Shown here: positions 21,055-31,220 of the stretch, piece by piece
Numbering within the stretch: the stretch's first letter is position 1
How the letters are laid out: every line of letters begins with the position of its first letter
Source: Rhizomys pruinosus
Lineage: Eukaryota; Chordata; Mammalia; Rodentia; Spalacidae
Direction of reading: 5' to 3'
Assembly (NCBI GenBank): GCA_009823505.1
Contig: VZQC01000568.1
Coordinates: forward strand, 73,437 to 137,436
Length of the DNA stretch: 64,000 bases
Notes under the pieces: model-generated
What the model saw: the letters and a program-made list of their open reading frames with translations, nothing else
What the model was told of the DNA's origin: nothing
Databases searched by the model: none
Position numbers and translations under genes: made by a program

Positions 21055-21860
21055 TAGACACAAACACCAAACGTTCTAGATCTGTGTCCCCCAAAGTTTA
21101 CGAGAAGAAAAGGCCTCCTGTGGGTTAACCACAGTACCAAGGAATGTGACCCTATCTGAAGACAGGGTCATGGCAAACATAACTAATGGATTAAGCTGAG
21201 CTCAAACTAGAGGAACTGGTACGTGAGGAGTAGAGATGTCCAGCACTGACATCTGGGAGGAGTGGACAAAATCTCATGTAACTCACGTGTTACTGATGTA
21301 AGCCAAGGCACATCAAAAACTGCTGGAACCGGCCAGAATCAGAAACAGGCAAGGAAGCTTTGTCCATCATTTCTCTCACTGCTGTGACAAAACACCAAGC
21401 AAGAGCAACTGAAGGAAGGGTTTACCTTGGTGCACAGTGGGAAGGGAACGGGCCACCAAGGTGGCCTGAGGCACCAGGGGTGTGAGGTGGCTGGCCACAC
21501 TGCATCCGCAGTCAGGAAAGAGAGAAGACGGCTGGCTCTCAGCTCGCTTTCTCCTTTTCATTCAGGATGAGACCCCCCGGCCCCAGGGATGGTGCTGCCC
21601 ACCTACAAGGTGGGTGTCGCTTCCCCAGTTAAACCTCTCTAGGCATCTCCTAGGTGGTTCTTAATCCTGTCAACTTGATAATCAAGATTTACCTTCACAG
21701 AAGGATTCAGCCCTACATATTTCAAAGGAAGCACAGCCCTGACAACACCTGGGATTTTGAGTCTAGCCTCGGCAAACTGTGGGACAAAAAGAGATAAGTA
21801 CATGCTGTTATTTCAAGCCGCCCCTCTTGCAGTCTTGTGCTAGAGCAGTCCTTTGAAAGG
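21055..21860 (+). mobile_element. MLT1-like LTR, split by a hAT-like element
   Basis: The left part (about 21055-21360) has tctgtgtcccccaaagttta and aatgtgaccctatctgaaga phrases typical of MLT1. The right part (about 21692-21860) has a tgggattttgagtctagcct and a ctgttatttcaagccgccc phrase, the expected 3' end. The hAT-like copy between the two must be younger. Confidence 0.65.
21365..21690 (+). mobile_element. hAT-like non-autonomous element (URR1-like), copy 2
   Basis: The opening ctcactgctgtgacaaaaca and ending with caacttgataatcaa place it in the same family as the copies at 15.8, 30.5, 33.3 and 41.9 kb. It is inserted within the MLT1-like LTR. Confidence 0.55.
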
Positions 21861-22002
21861 AATGCACATCTGGATCTGGGAACCATCTTGTATGGGTTTT
21901 CCACTCTGGCTCTCCATGACACATGACCACAGTTGTGTTGGCTCCATCCCATGAGCCACCCTTGTCCTTGCCCTCAGACTCCTAATGTGTTCAGGCATTG
22001 CC

Positions 22003-22195
22003 CCTCATCATTCAGGGGTCTTCATCCTTCAGGGATCCTCATCCTTCAGGGGTCCTCATCCTTCAGGGGTCCTCATCCTTCAAGGGGTCCTCATCCTTCA
22101 GGGGTCTTCATCCTTCAGGACCCCTCATCCTTCAGGGATACTCATCTTTCAGGGGTCCTCATCCTTCAGGGGTCCTCATCCTTTAGGGCCCTCCA
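22003..22195. repeat. 17-bp minisatellite, about 11 copies
   Basis: The unit (catccttcaggggtcct) recurs at 22006, 22023, 22040, 22057, 22074, 22092, 22109, 22126, 22143, 22160 and 22177. One step is 18 bp because of an extra a. Several copies carry single changes (ggatcct, ggacccct, ggatact). Confidence 0.95.
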
Positions 22196-22384
22196 GCTCT
22201 GTGACTACCTAGGCTTCATGCACAAGGAAATGTGCTCTGACTGAGACTGGTAAGCACAGCCAGATTCTTCAAGCCATCTTGTCAGCATCGCTGTTTTTTT
22301 GTTGTTTTGTTTTGTTTTTGAGATTTGGTATGAGAATCCCCCAGCATTGCTGTTTGTGCTCAGGACTGCTTTTGGCTCTCCAGG

Positions 22385-22690
22385 GTATTTGGGGATTCCA
22401 TAGGAATGTTGGTATGTTTCTTTACTAGTTCTGTGAAGAATGTCATGAGGATTTTGATTGGCATTACATTGAATCTATTGATTGCTTTTGGTGGGATGAC
22501 CATTTTCACAATATTAATTCCACTAGTCCATGTGCACAGGAGATCTTTCCATCTCCTGTCTCCTTCAATCTTTTCTTCAAAGATTTAAAATTTTCATTGG
22601 AGAGATGCTTAATGTTGTTGGTTAGATTTATTCCTAGATTTTCTTTCTTAAGTTTTTATTGAACTTTTGCGTATATGATACAACATTTCT
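22385..22690 (-). mobile_element. LINE-1 ORF2 fragment, antisense
   Basis: The phrase attttgattggcattacatt with the following gaatctattgattgctttt and atctttccatctcctg is the complement of LINE-1 ORF2 from the reverse-transcriptase C-terminal third. It is short, with stop codons in the coding strand. Confidence 0.85.
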
Positions 22691-23149
22691 TTTTTTTTTT
22701 TACATGGGTCTGGGGATGCACAGCCCGCACTTTCCTGACTGGCTTGTTTCCCCATCCCCAATATTAGCTACTGGCAAGATCCTAAGACATCGAGTATGTT
22801 AACTTCGATCAGACGCTCTTGCTGACTGCCTGGCCTCAGCCCCCCATTAGCTGACAACATGGTGGCAAGCATTGCTGTTTTGAAGCTTGGGAATCTGCTA
22901 GGATTTTAATCATCCTCACGCTAAACCCAAAAGGACTTTTGCATCCTGCTTTGTCAGCCTGTGAGGAAGGAGTAACTGAATCATCCGCCAACTCAAAGCA
23001 TTCATAGGTTCGGTGGCTTGTACCGGCGGCATAATCATCACCACTTACTAACATCCAGCAAAGTGACCTAGTGTTGGCTGCCTCTCAACTGCTTCTTGTC
23101 CATCAGGCACACTCCCAACACTTCTGCTTTGTACGTTCCACTGGATAAT
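22691..23149. other. Unassigned DNA
   Basis: No repeat or gene is recognised apart from a T-rich run at 22687-22701. Confidence 0.35.
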
Positions 23150-23245
23150 TTCATGTCTTTTTTTAACATACTATGTGATTCCATTTATACAAAGTTCAAA
23201 CATAGGCAAGCCAGTGTGTGTTATTACAATTGGAGCAAAAGGTTA
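23150..23245 (+). mobile_element. Old LINE-1/HAL1-like fragment
   Basis: The phrase atactatgtgattccattta followed by tacaaagttcaaacatag matches the 3' untranslated area of old L1 and HAL1 elements. The fragment is very short. Confidence 0.45.
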
Positions 23246-23387
23246 TCTGCTAGGCTCTAGAGATTCAGAGAAGATGTGCGCCCTGCTCACCCAGTGTGTT
23301 CTCCAAGCCTCTGAGAGTCATCCTCTTTTTAGTGTCTGTGTTGGAATTCAATATTTGTCTTGTTTTGTTTTGTTGTTTTGTTTTGTT

Positions 23388-23522
23388 TTGTTTTGAGACA
23401 AGGTATCCCTGCATCCCCAACTGGTCTGGAACTCACTTTGTAGACCAGGCTACCCTTGATCTCACAGAGATCAGCCTGCCCCTGCCTAACAGGTGCTGGA
23501 ATTAAAGCCACCACACCCCACT
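23388..23522 (-). mobile_element. B1 SINE, antisense
   Basis: It runs from gttttgagacaaggtatccc to aaagccaccacacccc. The T-rich left end is a (TTTTG)n run from about 23358. Confidence 0.85.
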
Positions 23523-23599
23523 GATGTTTTTTGTTTTGTCTTGTTTGTTTCTTTCTAAAATGTTTTAATCGAATTTTTGAAATTTTCTTTTCTTTTCTT

Positions 23600-23745
23600 T
23601 TCTTTTTTTGAGACAGGGTCTCCCTTTAGCTCCACCTGTCCTGGAACTCACTCTGTAGACCAGGTTGGGCTTGAACTCACAGGGATCCACCTGCCTCTGC
23701 CTCCCAAGTGCTGGGATTAAAGGCGCGTGCCACCACACCTGGACA
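23600..23745 (-). mobile_element. B1 SINE, antisense
   Basis: It runs from tttttgagacagggtctccc to gtgccaccacacctgg. It is less diverged than its neighbour at 23388-23522. A cttttcttttctttt run at its left end is the complement of its tail. Confidence 0.92.
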
Positions 23746-24290
23746 AAATTTTCATATGATATATTTGATGGTATTTAATCCCTTCCACTATCCACACTCC
23801 CCATATTGCCCCTCCCTCTAGTCAATATATAATAAGGCTATAGAGTCTAATTTGTGTCCCCAAATGTCCTTCAGTCTGGGTCCATCCACCGCAGCCTGGT
23901 TAATCTTCCAAGAGTCCCATCCTTGAAAGAGGCAGTCTCCCCCTCCCCATCAGTCGCCAAATTCCCCACTTCCTCCTGTCTGTGCTTGAGCTTGCATGGA
24001 ACTTAAGCATGCTGTCTAATTTTTTTTATTACATTTTATTCACATTAATTCTATGCCCTTGATTCCACAGCTCTGTTGTTTCCAAGGGACTTCATCCTAA
24101 GACAGCACCCAATAGAAGGCTGGGCTTTGTGAAGGATCTGATTATGTGACACCAGGGTGGTAAACAGGATCCTACACTCTAGCCATGGCCTGGACCAGGC
24201 GTGCCTCCCTGCCTCTTCCACTTGGGGTACTTTTTACTAGCAATAAATGGCTATTCTCTAATAGTTGCTTTTTTAATTCTTGAGTTGAGG
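23746..24290. other. Unassigned DNA, possibly old LINE
   Basis: The pyrimidine-rich 23790-24020 stretch (ccctccctctagtcaatata) could be the complement of a decayed LINE-1 3' untranslated region. I cannot confirm this. Confidence 0.3.
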
Positions 24291-24291
24291 G

Positions 24292-24432
24292 TGGAAGTAC
24301 ACACTAATAAAGAATACCAGTGTCTGAGAGCCTGACTCAAGAAGATTATGAGTTCAAGGTTAGCCTGGGTTATATAGAGATAGCTTGAGGCTAGCCTGGG
24401 CTACATAGGGAAATCCTGTCTTTTAAAAAATT
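24292..24432 (+). mobile_element. Diverged B1-family SINE
   Basis: It has gattatgagttcaaggttag, cctgggttatatagagata and aaatcctgtcttttaaa in order. The central acc/tggg segment is duplicated (agcctgggttatatag, agcctgggctacatag). Confidence 0.65.
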
Positions 24433-25690
24433 GTTCATTTTCAATTTTTTTTTCCTGAAAAAGATTCTTACAAAGAGGCCTTCCTATGTCACATGAGAAG
24501 ACGTGAGCCTTATCTGACTCTGAACTGCACTTTATGAATATCAGTTTATATTTTACATAACATCCTCCTCTCCTTCCACCCCCATCAAGTCTGCTGGCTT
24601 TGAGTTGAATTTATTAAACAGAGCCCTTGCGTGAGCAAAGGCACAGGTGTCCAAGCCAAGCGTGAGCAAGCGACTGCCTTCCCATCTGCCACGTTCTGAG
24701 CTGCTGCCAGGGGTGTTTACCTCCAGTACCTCTGCAGTAGCTGTGAATAAACACGAGGCGGTTTGCAGGGGAACTACTCAGAGCACATCACACCACATGA
24801 CTTTCCACATCAGTTCAAGAAAAAAACAGCACTAATAGTTATGATTGGTTACTTTGGTATAGACACATATGTTTGGATGATATGTTAATCCATGAATTAC
24901 ATTTTTTCCTGTTTAATATGACAGGGTCTTACTGTGGCTTATAACATCTCCTAACCTGTAGAGGATGTAAGCTTGTGGCATCAGCCATGGGCTATTCCTC
25001 CAAGGAGAGAGCCAATAGCCAATTAGGTTAGGGATATACAGGCATATGGCTGCCTCTAATGCACAGTATTTCCAGGCAGGTTAGGTGTAAGCTGGTGCTG
25101 ACGGTGAGTCTTGCTTGACTCATGGAGACCCGTATTTGCTTTATTGGTTGTAGTGGCCTTTGTAACACTCTCTGGAATATGCGCAGAGGCCATATGTACA
25201 CTTTGCAATGTGTGGTCTCATACCATCTTTCTCATGTTAAGTCGGTCTTCGGCACAGGGCCTTATCGCCTCTCGTTTTCTTGCAGGTAATCCACAGTTAG
25301 AGGCAAGGAGCCATTTCTTTACCTTTTGGGGGGCCTGGGATCCCCTGGCCAACATCTCCCTGGTTAGAATACCATTGCTGATGTCAGAGCTCCTGTTTAA
25401 TTATTTTTGCTTAAGTGCATACGACTAGTAGGATCGAAAGTTTATTCCGACAAAACTGTCAGCCCATGAAGGAAACAGCACAGAATCTGACCAGAGTCCA
25501 AGACAACACTCCAGAGAGAAGTGGGACCTGTTTTGCTTGCTATCCACACTGTGCCCCTTTTCTAGCCTGGGAACAATCTGCAAAAAAGGGGCATGAGAAA
25601 GTGAGCTGTCGATTGGGGTTGAATGGTGAAAGACACAGGCAATGGTAGTCTGGACATCAGCTATTGATCAACTTGATTGAAACATACGCC
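24433..25690. other. Unassigned stretch, about 1.25 kb
   Basis: A 105-codon open frame at 25111-25428 has a hydrophobic start that would look like a signal anchor (FALLVVVAFVTLSG). There is no recognised domain, no homologous copy in the window and no exon context. I treat it as a chance frame or part of an unrecognised repeat. Confidence 0.35.
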
Positions 25691-25995
25691 CCGACACCCC
25701 CTCTGGAAAGGTGGGGGTTGTGCGGTTTTGGGCACACCAGCCTGACAGATTGGTTATGTTCATATGAAGGATGAGTGTACTCCATGGATTATCACTTATA
25801 CTAAAAAAATGACAAAAAAAAAAAAACCGAGAGAGCAAGAAATGCAGGACAGTTATGCAACAATGCATGATCTGGATGGGGGAGGCGGGGAGGGGGAAGA
25901 GAAAGGGAAATTGGCCTGAACTGACAGGGAAAATGATGTATTTAAATGCACATAAAGCATCAATAAAAAAAATTTTTTTAAAAAGAAAAATCATG
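25691..25995 (+). mobile_element. Possible LINE-1 3' untranslated end
   Basis: A purine-rich run (ggatgggggaggcggggagg) followed by agagaaagggaaattggc and a terminal A-rich catcaataaaaaaaa tail resembles the structure of rodent LINE-1 3' ends. The family was not identified. Confidence 0.3.
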
Positions 25996-26216
25996 CAAAG
26001 GTGTTTGTTCTCTTGCCAAAACTGGTTATTGAACAGTTTATATATTACTGTTTACTTTGGGGTCCTCTGGACATCCCGGGTCGTTACTTTGTGCTGATTC
26101 ATAGCCCTCTAAATGTCTAGCATTAGCCAACTTGGCTCCTGCAAGAAATTCATATCAGTGCTATGTTATCTAAAAATAAAATTGCTCTCAGAGCCTTGAT
26201 TCCCCACAAAAAAAAA
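25996..26216. other. Unassigned DNA
   Basis: No recognised repeat or gene. Confidence 0.3.
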
Positions 26217-26262
26217 AAGAAAATAAAATAAAAACAACAACAACAACAACAACAACAACAAA
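26217..26262. repeat. (AAC)n simple repeat
   Basis: aacaac units preceded by aaat/aaaat runs, about 45 bp. Confidence 0.95.
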
Positions 26263-26489
26263 GAAACACGTCTATGGAGGAATTCCACCTGTTCGGACCA
26301 CCACTTCACTCAAACTAGGCAGACGGGACCTATACAAATCCAGTGCTGTGGTTTTAACAGTTCGTCTAAGGCTTCCCAGTTGCCTGTGAGATGGCTGTGT
26401 TTGTGAAATAAGCTCCTCTCGTTACACAGACATTTTCTCATCAGTGTACAACCTAAAGTCTGGGTCAGGTTTCAAAATTCGAAGAGCTG

Positions 26490-26655
26490 CTGATTCTCTT
26501 ACTAGCTATTACACTTTGTAAAAGTTTCACAATCTAAGTTTCTGTTCTCTTGTCTATAATATAGGAATAATAATACTAATAATACCCAGTTTACTGATTT
26601 GTAACAATTAAGTTGGATACTATATTTAAATCATTTCTAATAATCCCTAACACAG
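26490..26655 (+). mobile_element. MIR SINE, ancient
   Basis: ctgttctcttgtctataata then taggaataataatactaata and taatccctaacacag are MIR landmarks. Very diverged. Confidence 0.6.
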
Positions 26656-26884
26656 AGAAAACACCCCTCCCAACAGTTATCCAGTGAAATGCTAGCTAGT
26701 TTTGAGATACTCATTAAATCAATAAATGGATTTGTCTTGAACTGTAAAAAATGCGAAGTGCCTCTTCAGAGTTTAAAAATTAGCAATGGGGACAACAATG
26801 TTGAAACCCCATCTTATGACAAAGAAGAGCGTGAACAGTACATAGCTAGCCGTCAGGAACCAGGCCTGCGTAAGGGGTGGATGA

Positions 26885-27010
26885 AGCCAAGCCTGGTGGC
26901 ACATGCCTGTAATCGCAACACTCAGGAGGCTGAGGCAGAGAGTCGCCATGTGTTCTAAGCCAGTCTGGGCTACATAGCAAGATTGTCTCAAAAATGCCAA
27001 AAAAGAAAAA
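26885..27010 (+). mobile_element. B1 SINE
   Basis: gccaagcctggtggcacatg then tgtaatcgcaacactcagga, ending tagcaagattgtctcaaaaa. The 5' half is well preserved. Confidence 0.85.
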
Positions 27011-27309
27011 GAATATTGGGGAAGGGGTAGGTACTGGAAGACAGAGTTTCACAAGGGAAGCTGAGAAAGAAGGAAGGTCGGGCTTCAGGGAATGCAGGAG
27101 AGGAGAGGAGGACAGGACGGACACAGGGTGAAACAAGCATAGCAGTGTCAGTGTGTCATGCTTCCAGTGCAGACTGCAGTCAGAGTCAGGGCGGTCTTGG
27201 GAAGGAGATGCAGGGAAGGCATTGAAGAGGCTGAACTGAGCTCTCTAAGGTAAGCAGGAAGGGAGGAGTGTTGTTAAGGTGTGTGTGAATGTGTGCGAGT
27301 GTGCCACCC

Positions 27310-27351
<42 letters not shown>

Positions 27352-27625
27352 GAAAAGCAGAGTGACTGTGGCAGGTGCAAGGACATCTCTCCATTACATC
27401 TGCCTGAACGAGACCAGGACACTCCGATGCGCTTCTTCCCTTTCCTTTAGAAGCTCTCCTGTCCACACTGTCCTCTTTACTAGATCTATCCATCTCCTGC
27501 CTTTGCTATGTCTGTTGTTTGGCTAGGTTCCAGGGACATTAATGTTGAGCAAGAAAGAAGGGTCTCTAAGCCCTTCCTTCCTCTACTCCAGGGAGTCACA
27601 GTTAGACACCGTGAGGTGAGGAGAT
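27011..27625. other. Unassigned DNA with a GT tract
   Basis: A (GT)n microsatellite lies at 27312-27349. The rest is not recognised. Purine-rich 27040-27130 contains gaggagaggaggacagg. Confidence 0.4.
27312..27349. repeat. (GT)n microsatellite
   Basis: An uninterrupted GT tract. Confidence 0.95.
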
Positions 27626-27629
27626 GGTC

Positions 27630-27780
27630 AGTGTGATGGATAAACTCAGTTGCCAACTTGATGAGATCTAGAATCTCCTGGGAGATAAACCTTGGGTCAT
27701 ATCTGTGGGGATTAAGTTAATTAAAGTGGGAAAACCTGCCCACTGTGGGTGACATCACTCCTGGACTATATGAAAAGGAG
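27630..27780 (-). mobile_element. hAT-like fragment, antisense, related family
   Basis: The phrase cagttgccaacttgatgaga and gtgggaaaacctgcccactg recall the complement of the hAT-like elements but only partly. The assignment is weak. Confidence 0.4.
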
Positions 27781-27782
27781 AG

Positions 27783-27882
27783 AGCTGGGTGTGGTGCCAC
27801 ATGCTTTTAATCCCAGCACTCGGAAGGCAGAGGCAGGAGGATCTCTGTGAGATTGAGGCCAGCATCAGCAAAAGCATAATTA
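27783..27882 (+). mobile_element. B1 SINE, 3'-truncated
   Basis: gctgggtgtggtgccacatg then tttaatcccagcactcggaa to agattgaggccagcatca. The 3' end of the element is missing. Confidence 0.88.
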
Positions 27883-28160
27883 CTCTTAGGGCTTTGACCT
27901 TCAAGTGACCCCAGCCCTTCACCATAGTGAAGACCCACATGAACACAGCTTTGTCTGCAGCAGCAGCAGACCCTCTGCTGGTGGGATCTTGCTCCCAGAA
28001 ACTCAAGTGGGCATTTTCCTAGATCTTTCGTTCTGAACATCGACAGTGACATCACTGAATGTGCCAAGGGGGCGATCACAGAAGAGCATGTGGACCGCAG
28101 AGCCGAGGCCAATGACGGGGCTGCGGGATGGGGAGACATCCACTTTGCTTCAGGGACACC
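27883..28160. other. Unassigned DNA
   Basis: No repeat or gene is recognised. GC content rises toward the minisatellite on its right. Confidence 0.35.
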
Positions 28161-28327
28161 GCGGCAGGCACTGACCAGGAAGACGCGGCAGGCACTGACC
28201 AGGAAGACGCGGCAGGCACGGACTGACCAAGGAAGACGCGGCAGGCACTGACTGACCAGGAAGACGCAGCAGGCGCTGACTGACTGACCAGGAAGACGCA
28301 GCACGCACTGACCGGGAAGACGTGGCT
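28161..28327. repeat. 24/28/32-bp CpG-bearing minisatellite
   Basis: The core gcggcaggcactgaccagga starts at 28161, 28185, 28209, 28238, 28266, 28298 and 28322 with spacings 24, 24, 29, 28, 32, 24. The variation comes from inserted gact/ctga tetranucleotides. CpG dinucleotides are frequent (gacgcggc), decaying to gacgcagc and gacgtggc in the right-hand copies. Confidence 0.93.
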
Positions 28328-28431
28328 GTCTGACAGCTGCATCCAGGAGACAGCCAGAAGCAATGCTTTTCTGCTTTATCAATTTATAATTTACCTAGAA
28401 TGAAAACTACAATTTTAAAACCTATAGTCTG

Positions 28432-28700
28432 GGGGCTGGAGAGATGGTTCTACTGTCAAGAGCACTGGCTGCTCTTGCACAGGACTGGGGTTCAGTTCCC
28501 AGCACCTACATGGTGGCTAACAACTGTCCTAACTCCAGTTTCAGGGGATCCTTTGTCCTCTTCTGGCCTCTGTGGGCTCCTGCATGCACATACTGCACTT
28601 ACATACATGCAAGTCCATACATACATACATGCATGTCCATACATACATACATGCAAGTCCATACATACATACACGCATGTCCATAAAGAAATCTTTAAAA
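28432..28700 (+). mobile_element. Old B3-type SINE
   Basis: The head is gggctggagagatggttcta, the B box ggttcagttcccagc, and there is one aactccagtttcagggg segment. The tail is expanded into imperfect catacatacatgcaagtc units (28606-28685). Confidence 0.88.
28606..28685. repeat. (CATA)n-based repeat with 32-bp period
   Basis: tccatacatacatacatgca units recur with alternating aagtc and tgtcc ends, giving about 32-bp higher-order periodicity in the SINE tail. Confidence 0.9.
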
Positions 28701-28870
28701 CAAAACAAAACACCAGAAAATGTACAGTTCAGAGAGTTCTAACAAATGTCTGATATTAATCTGTGATGGTATAATTTCAGAATTGGGTTTTGAGAAGTGC
28801 ACTCAGGGGTAACTCTTTCCACCACACATGGAAAAAGTTGTTTTGTTAATGTTACTAAACATGAAATTAC

Positions 28871-28938
28871 CACATCATACTGCAATTCCACAGTTAAAGA
28901 CTACTTCACATCATACTGCAATTCCACAGTTAAAGACT
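28871..28938. repeat. 36-bp direct duplication
   Basis: A 32-bp match (starting cacatcatactgcaattcca and ending agttaaagact) occurs at 28871-28902 and 28907-28938. It is identical between copies, hence recent. Confidence 0.97.
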
Positions 28939-28958
28939 GTGCTCTTCTTGAAGAGCAC
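28939..28958. repeat. Perfect inverted repeat
   Basis: gtgctcttcttgaagagcac has 9-bp arms around a 2-nt centre. It immediately follows the direct duplication. Confidence 0.9.
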
Positions 28959-28959
28959 A

Positions 28960-29460
28960 GTCAGAAACTGGGGCAGATGGACAGACAGCAATGATCACAG
29001 CAGCATTCTCAAAAGAAAAAGGGTAAAAGCAGTCCAAATGTCCACAGACAGCTGGATGGCTAAACAAAATGGGGTATATCCACATCATGGAATACTATTC
29101 AGCCATAAAGAAGAATGAAGCTCTGACATAAATGAACCTTGAAGACTCCATACTAGGTGAAGTAAATCAGTCACAAATGGGCAAAGACTACATGGTGTCG
29201 TTTGTGTGAGGGGCTTAAGCAGGGAGCTCAGAGAGACAGAGAGAAAAGGAGGAGTTACTGGCTTTGGGGGAGCAAGTAGTGGGGAGTTATTACATAGATC
29301 ATAGCTTCTGTTCTGGGGACAAAAAGGGATTGGCAATAGTCTGGTGGCTATCCATTATAAAAATACTTAGTATCACTGAACTGTACACTTTAAAAAAAAG
29401 ATTAAAATGGCAAACTTAATGTCATGAATATTTTATAAATGTTCATGTTTTGTCTTTAGA
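28960..29460 (+). mobile_element. L1M LINE-1 3' end, ancient
   Basis: The phrases gtccacagacagctggatgg, ggaatactattcagccataa and cttagtatcactgaactgta with attaaaatggcaaacttaa are the ORF2 end and 3' untranslated region of old L1M elements. Coding potential is lost. Confidence 0.85.
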
Positions 29461-29511
29461 CACGCGTACAGTCATAGTAATGATCACGCCTCTATTAAAA
29501 TACAAAATAAA

Positions 29512-29760
29512 GGGGCTGGAGAGATGGCCTAGCGGTTAAGAGTGCCAACCGCTCTTGCACAGGACCCGGGTTCGATCCCCATCACCCACATGGCAGCCGA
29601 GAGCCGTCTGAAACTCCAATTCCAGGAGAACTCCAGTTCCAGGGGAATCCGAGACCCTCTTTTGACCTCCGTGGCATTGCACGACACGGGTGCACAGACT
29701 TGCATGCAGACAGTACATTCATACACATACAGAAATAAATAAAATTAATAAAAAAATTAA
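29512..29760 (+). mobile_element. Full-length B2/B3-type SINE, duplicated subfamily
   Basis: A and B boxes are intact and both 17-bp segments are present. A target duplication (aaaatacaaaataaa) lies at about 29497-29511 and again downstream near 29765. One of the youngest SINEs in the window. Confidence 0.95.
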
Positions 29761-30020
29761 AAAAAATACAAAATAAAAAGGAATCAAAGAATACTAGCTG
29801 GAAGCAGTTGCAGAGAGAGCTGACGGAGGTGAAGGGCCAGGGTGGAGGTGCTAGAGCAGCCTGGGGGGAGACATCCTGGAGGACGGAGAGGATACCACAG
29901 AGGCAGGAAGCTGGCCGAGCTGGGGTGGGTGAGTGTGCGCACAGGCAGAGTGAAGCCACAGCCCAGGGCCACCTCTCACACCCACAGGCTCTAGACAGCT
30001 TTGCTCTGGGACCCCTTCCT
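29761..30020. other. Unassigned GC-richer DNA
   Basis: Between two SINEs, with ggtggaggtgctagagcagc and aggcaggaagctggccgag. Several open frames cover it but none is recognised. Confidence 0.35.
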
Positions 30021-30022
30021 AA

Positions 30023-30056
<34 letters not shown>

Positions 30057-30057
30057 C
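30021..30057. repeat. (CA)n microsatellite
   Basis: A CA tract starting with acacata. Confidence 0.95.
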
Positions 30058-30089
30058 AATGTTTTTTGTCTTACAAGTACATTTTTCCA

Positions 30090-30333
30090 GGGCTGGAGAG
30101 ATGGCCTGGCGGTTAAGAGCACCGACTGCTCTTGCAGAGGACCTGGGTTCGATCCCCAGCACCCACATGGCGGCTGAGAACCGTCTGTAACTCCAATTCC
30201 AGGAGAACTCCAGTTCCAGGGGAATCCGAGACCCTCTTCTGACCTCCGCGGCATTGCACGACACGGGTGCACAGACCTGCATGCAGACAGTGCATTCATA
30301 CACATAAAAAATAAATAAAATTAAAAAAAAATT
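30090..30333 (+). mobile_element. Full-length B2/B3-type SINE, duplicated subfamily
   Basis: It has intact A and B boxes and both segments. Target duplications agtacatttttcc / agtatatttttcc flank it. It is only about 330 bp downstream of another member in the same orientation. Confidence 0.95.
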
Positions 30334-30410
30334 TTTAAGTATATTTTTCCTTCTAATAATTAACAATCACCTCCATATTTCAACCAATTAAAAGAGGATT
30401 TTGAGTGTTC

Positions 30411-30443
30411 TTAACACAGAGAAATGGTATTTCTCTGTGTTAA
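30411..30443. repeat. Perfect 14-bp inverted repeat, 5-nt loop
   Basis: Arms ttaacacagagaaa and tttctctgtgttaa flank the loop tggta. The structure lies immediately 5' of a hAT-like element, but its end does not coincide with that element's start. Confidence 0.97.
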
Positions 30444-30474
30444 TGAGGATGCTACATTTGATTGCTGTATGTGT

Positions 30475-30890
30475 GTCCTAGTTTGTCTTCCACTGCTGTG
30501 ACAAAACACTCTGACCAACACCAACTTGGGGAGGAAAGGGTTTATTGAGCTCACATCTCCTGGGTCACAGTTCTCACTTAGGGAGCCCAAGGCAGGAACT
30601 CAGGGCAGGAACCTGGAGGCAGGAGCTGAAGCACAGGCCATGGAGGAATGCTGTTCACTGGCTTGCTCCCCTGGCCCATGCCCAGTCTTCCTTCTTATAC
30701 TGTACACAACAACCTGCCCAGGGTGGCACCACTCATTGTGGGCTGGGCCCTCCCACACTGCTCGACCATCAAGACAATACTCCACAGATGTGGCCACAGG
30801 CCTATCCAATGGAGCCAATTCCCCAGTTGAGGCTCCCTCAACCCAGGTGTGTCAAGTTGACACTAAAGCTATCCAGCACAATGTGGTATA
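30475..30890 (+). mobile_element. hAT-like non-autonomous element (URR1-like), copy 3
   Basis: It starts gtgtcctagtttgtcttcca and ends with gttgacactaaagctatcca. It is similar to the minus-strand copy at 33.3-33.7 kb over its whole length, so open frames in both copies resemble each other. This is shared non-coding ancestry, not evidence for a gene. Confidence 0.65.
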
Positions 30891-30928
30891 TATAAAAGAT
30901 CCCACTGAGGCTGGGGGGTATTCAATGA

Positions 30929-31095
30929 TGGTCCGTTTGTTTGTTTGTTTTTTTGTTTGTGTGTGTTGTTGTTTGTTTATTTGTTTGTTCGTTTGTGACT
31001 GGGACTCCCTATAGTATCAAGCTGGCCTCAATCTCATAGAGATCCGCCTGCCTCTACCTCCTGAGTCCTGAATGAAAGGCGTGCACAGCCACACC
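30929..31095 (-). mobile_element. B1 SINE, antisense, with GTTT tract
   Basis: A (GTTT)n run is followed by gtgactgggactccctatag and then gcgtgcacagccacaccagg. The head is antisense B1. Confidence 0.75.
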
Positions 31096-31106
31096 AGGCT
31101 AATTTT

Positions 31107-31220
31107 TTTCTAAGACAGCATCTCACGTAACCCAGGATGGCTTCCAACTCTATACAGCCAAAGATGACCTAGAACTCCTGTTTGTCCTGCCTTTGCCTCC
31201 TAAGTGCTAGTGTGATATGC
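31107..31220 (-). mobile_element. B1 SINE, antisense, diverged
   Basis: tttctaagacagcatctcac then cagccaaagatgacctagaa and ctcctaagtgctag. Its 5' end is lost. Confidence 0.65.

Noticed and set aside
25111..25428. A 105-codon frame with a hydrophobic start, a possible secreted or membrane protein
   Set aside because: No recognised family, no splice or polyadenylation context and no second supporting feature. Hydrophobic starts occur by chance in T-rich DNA.
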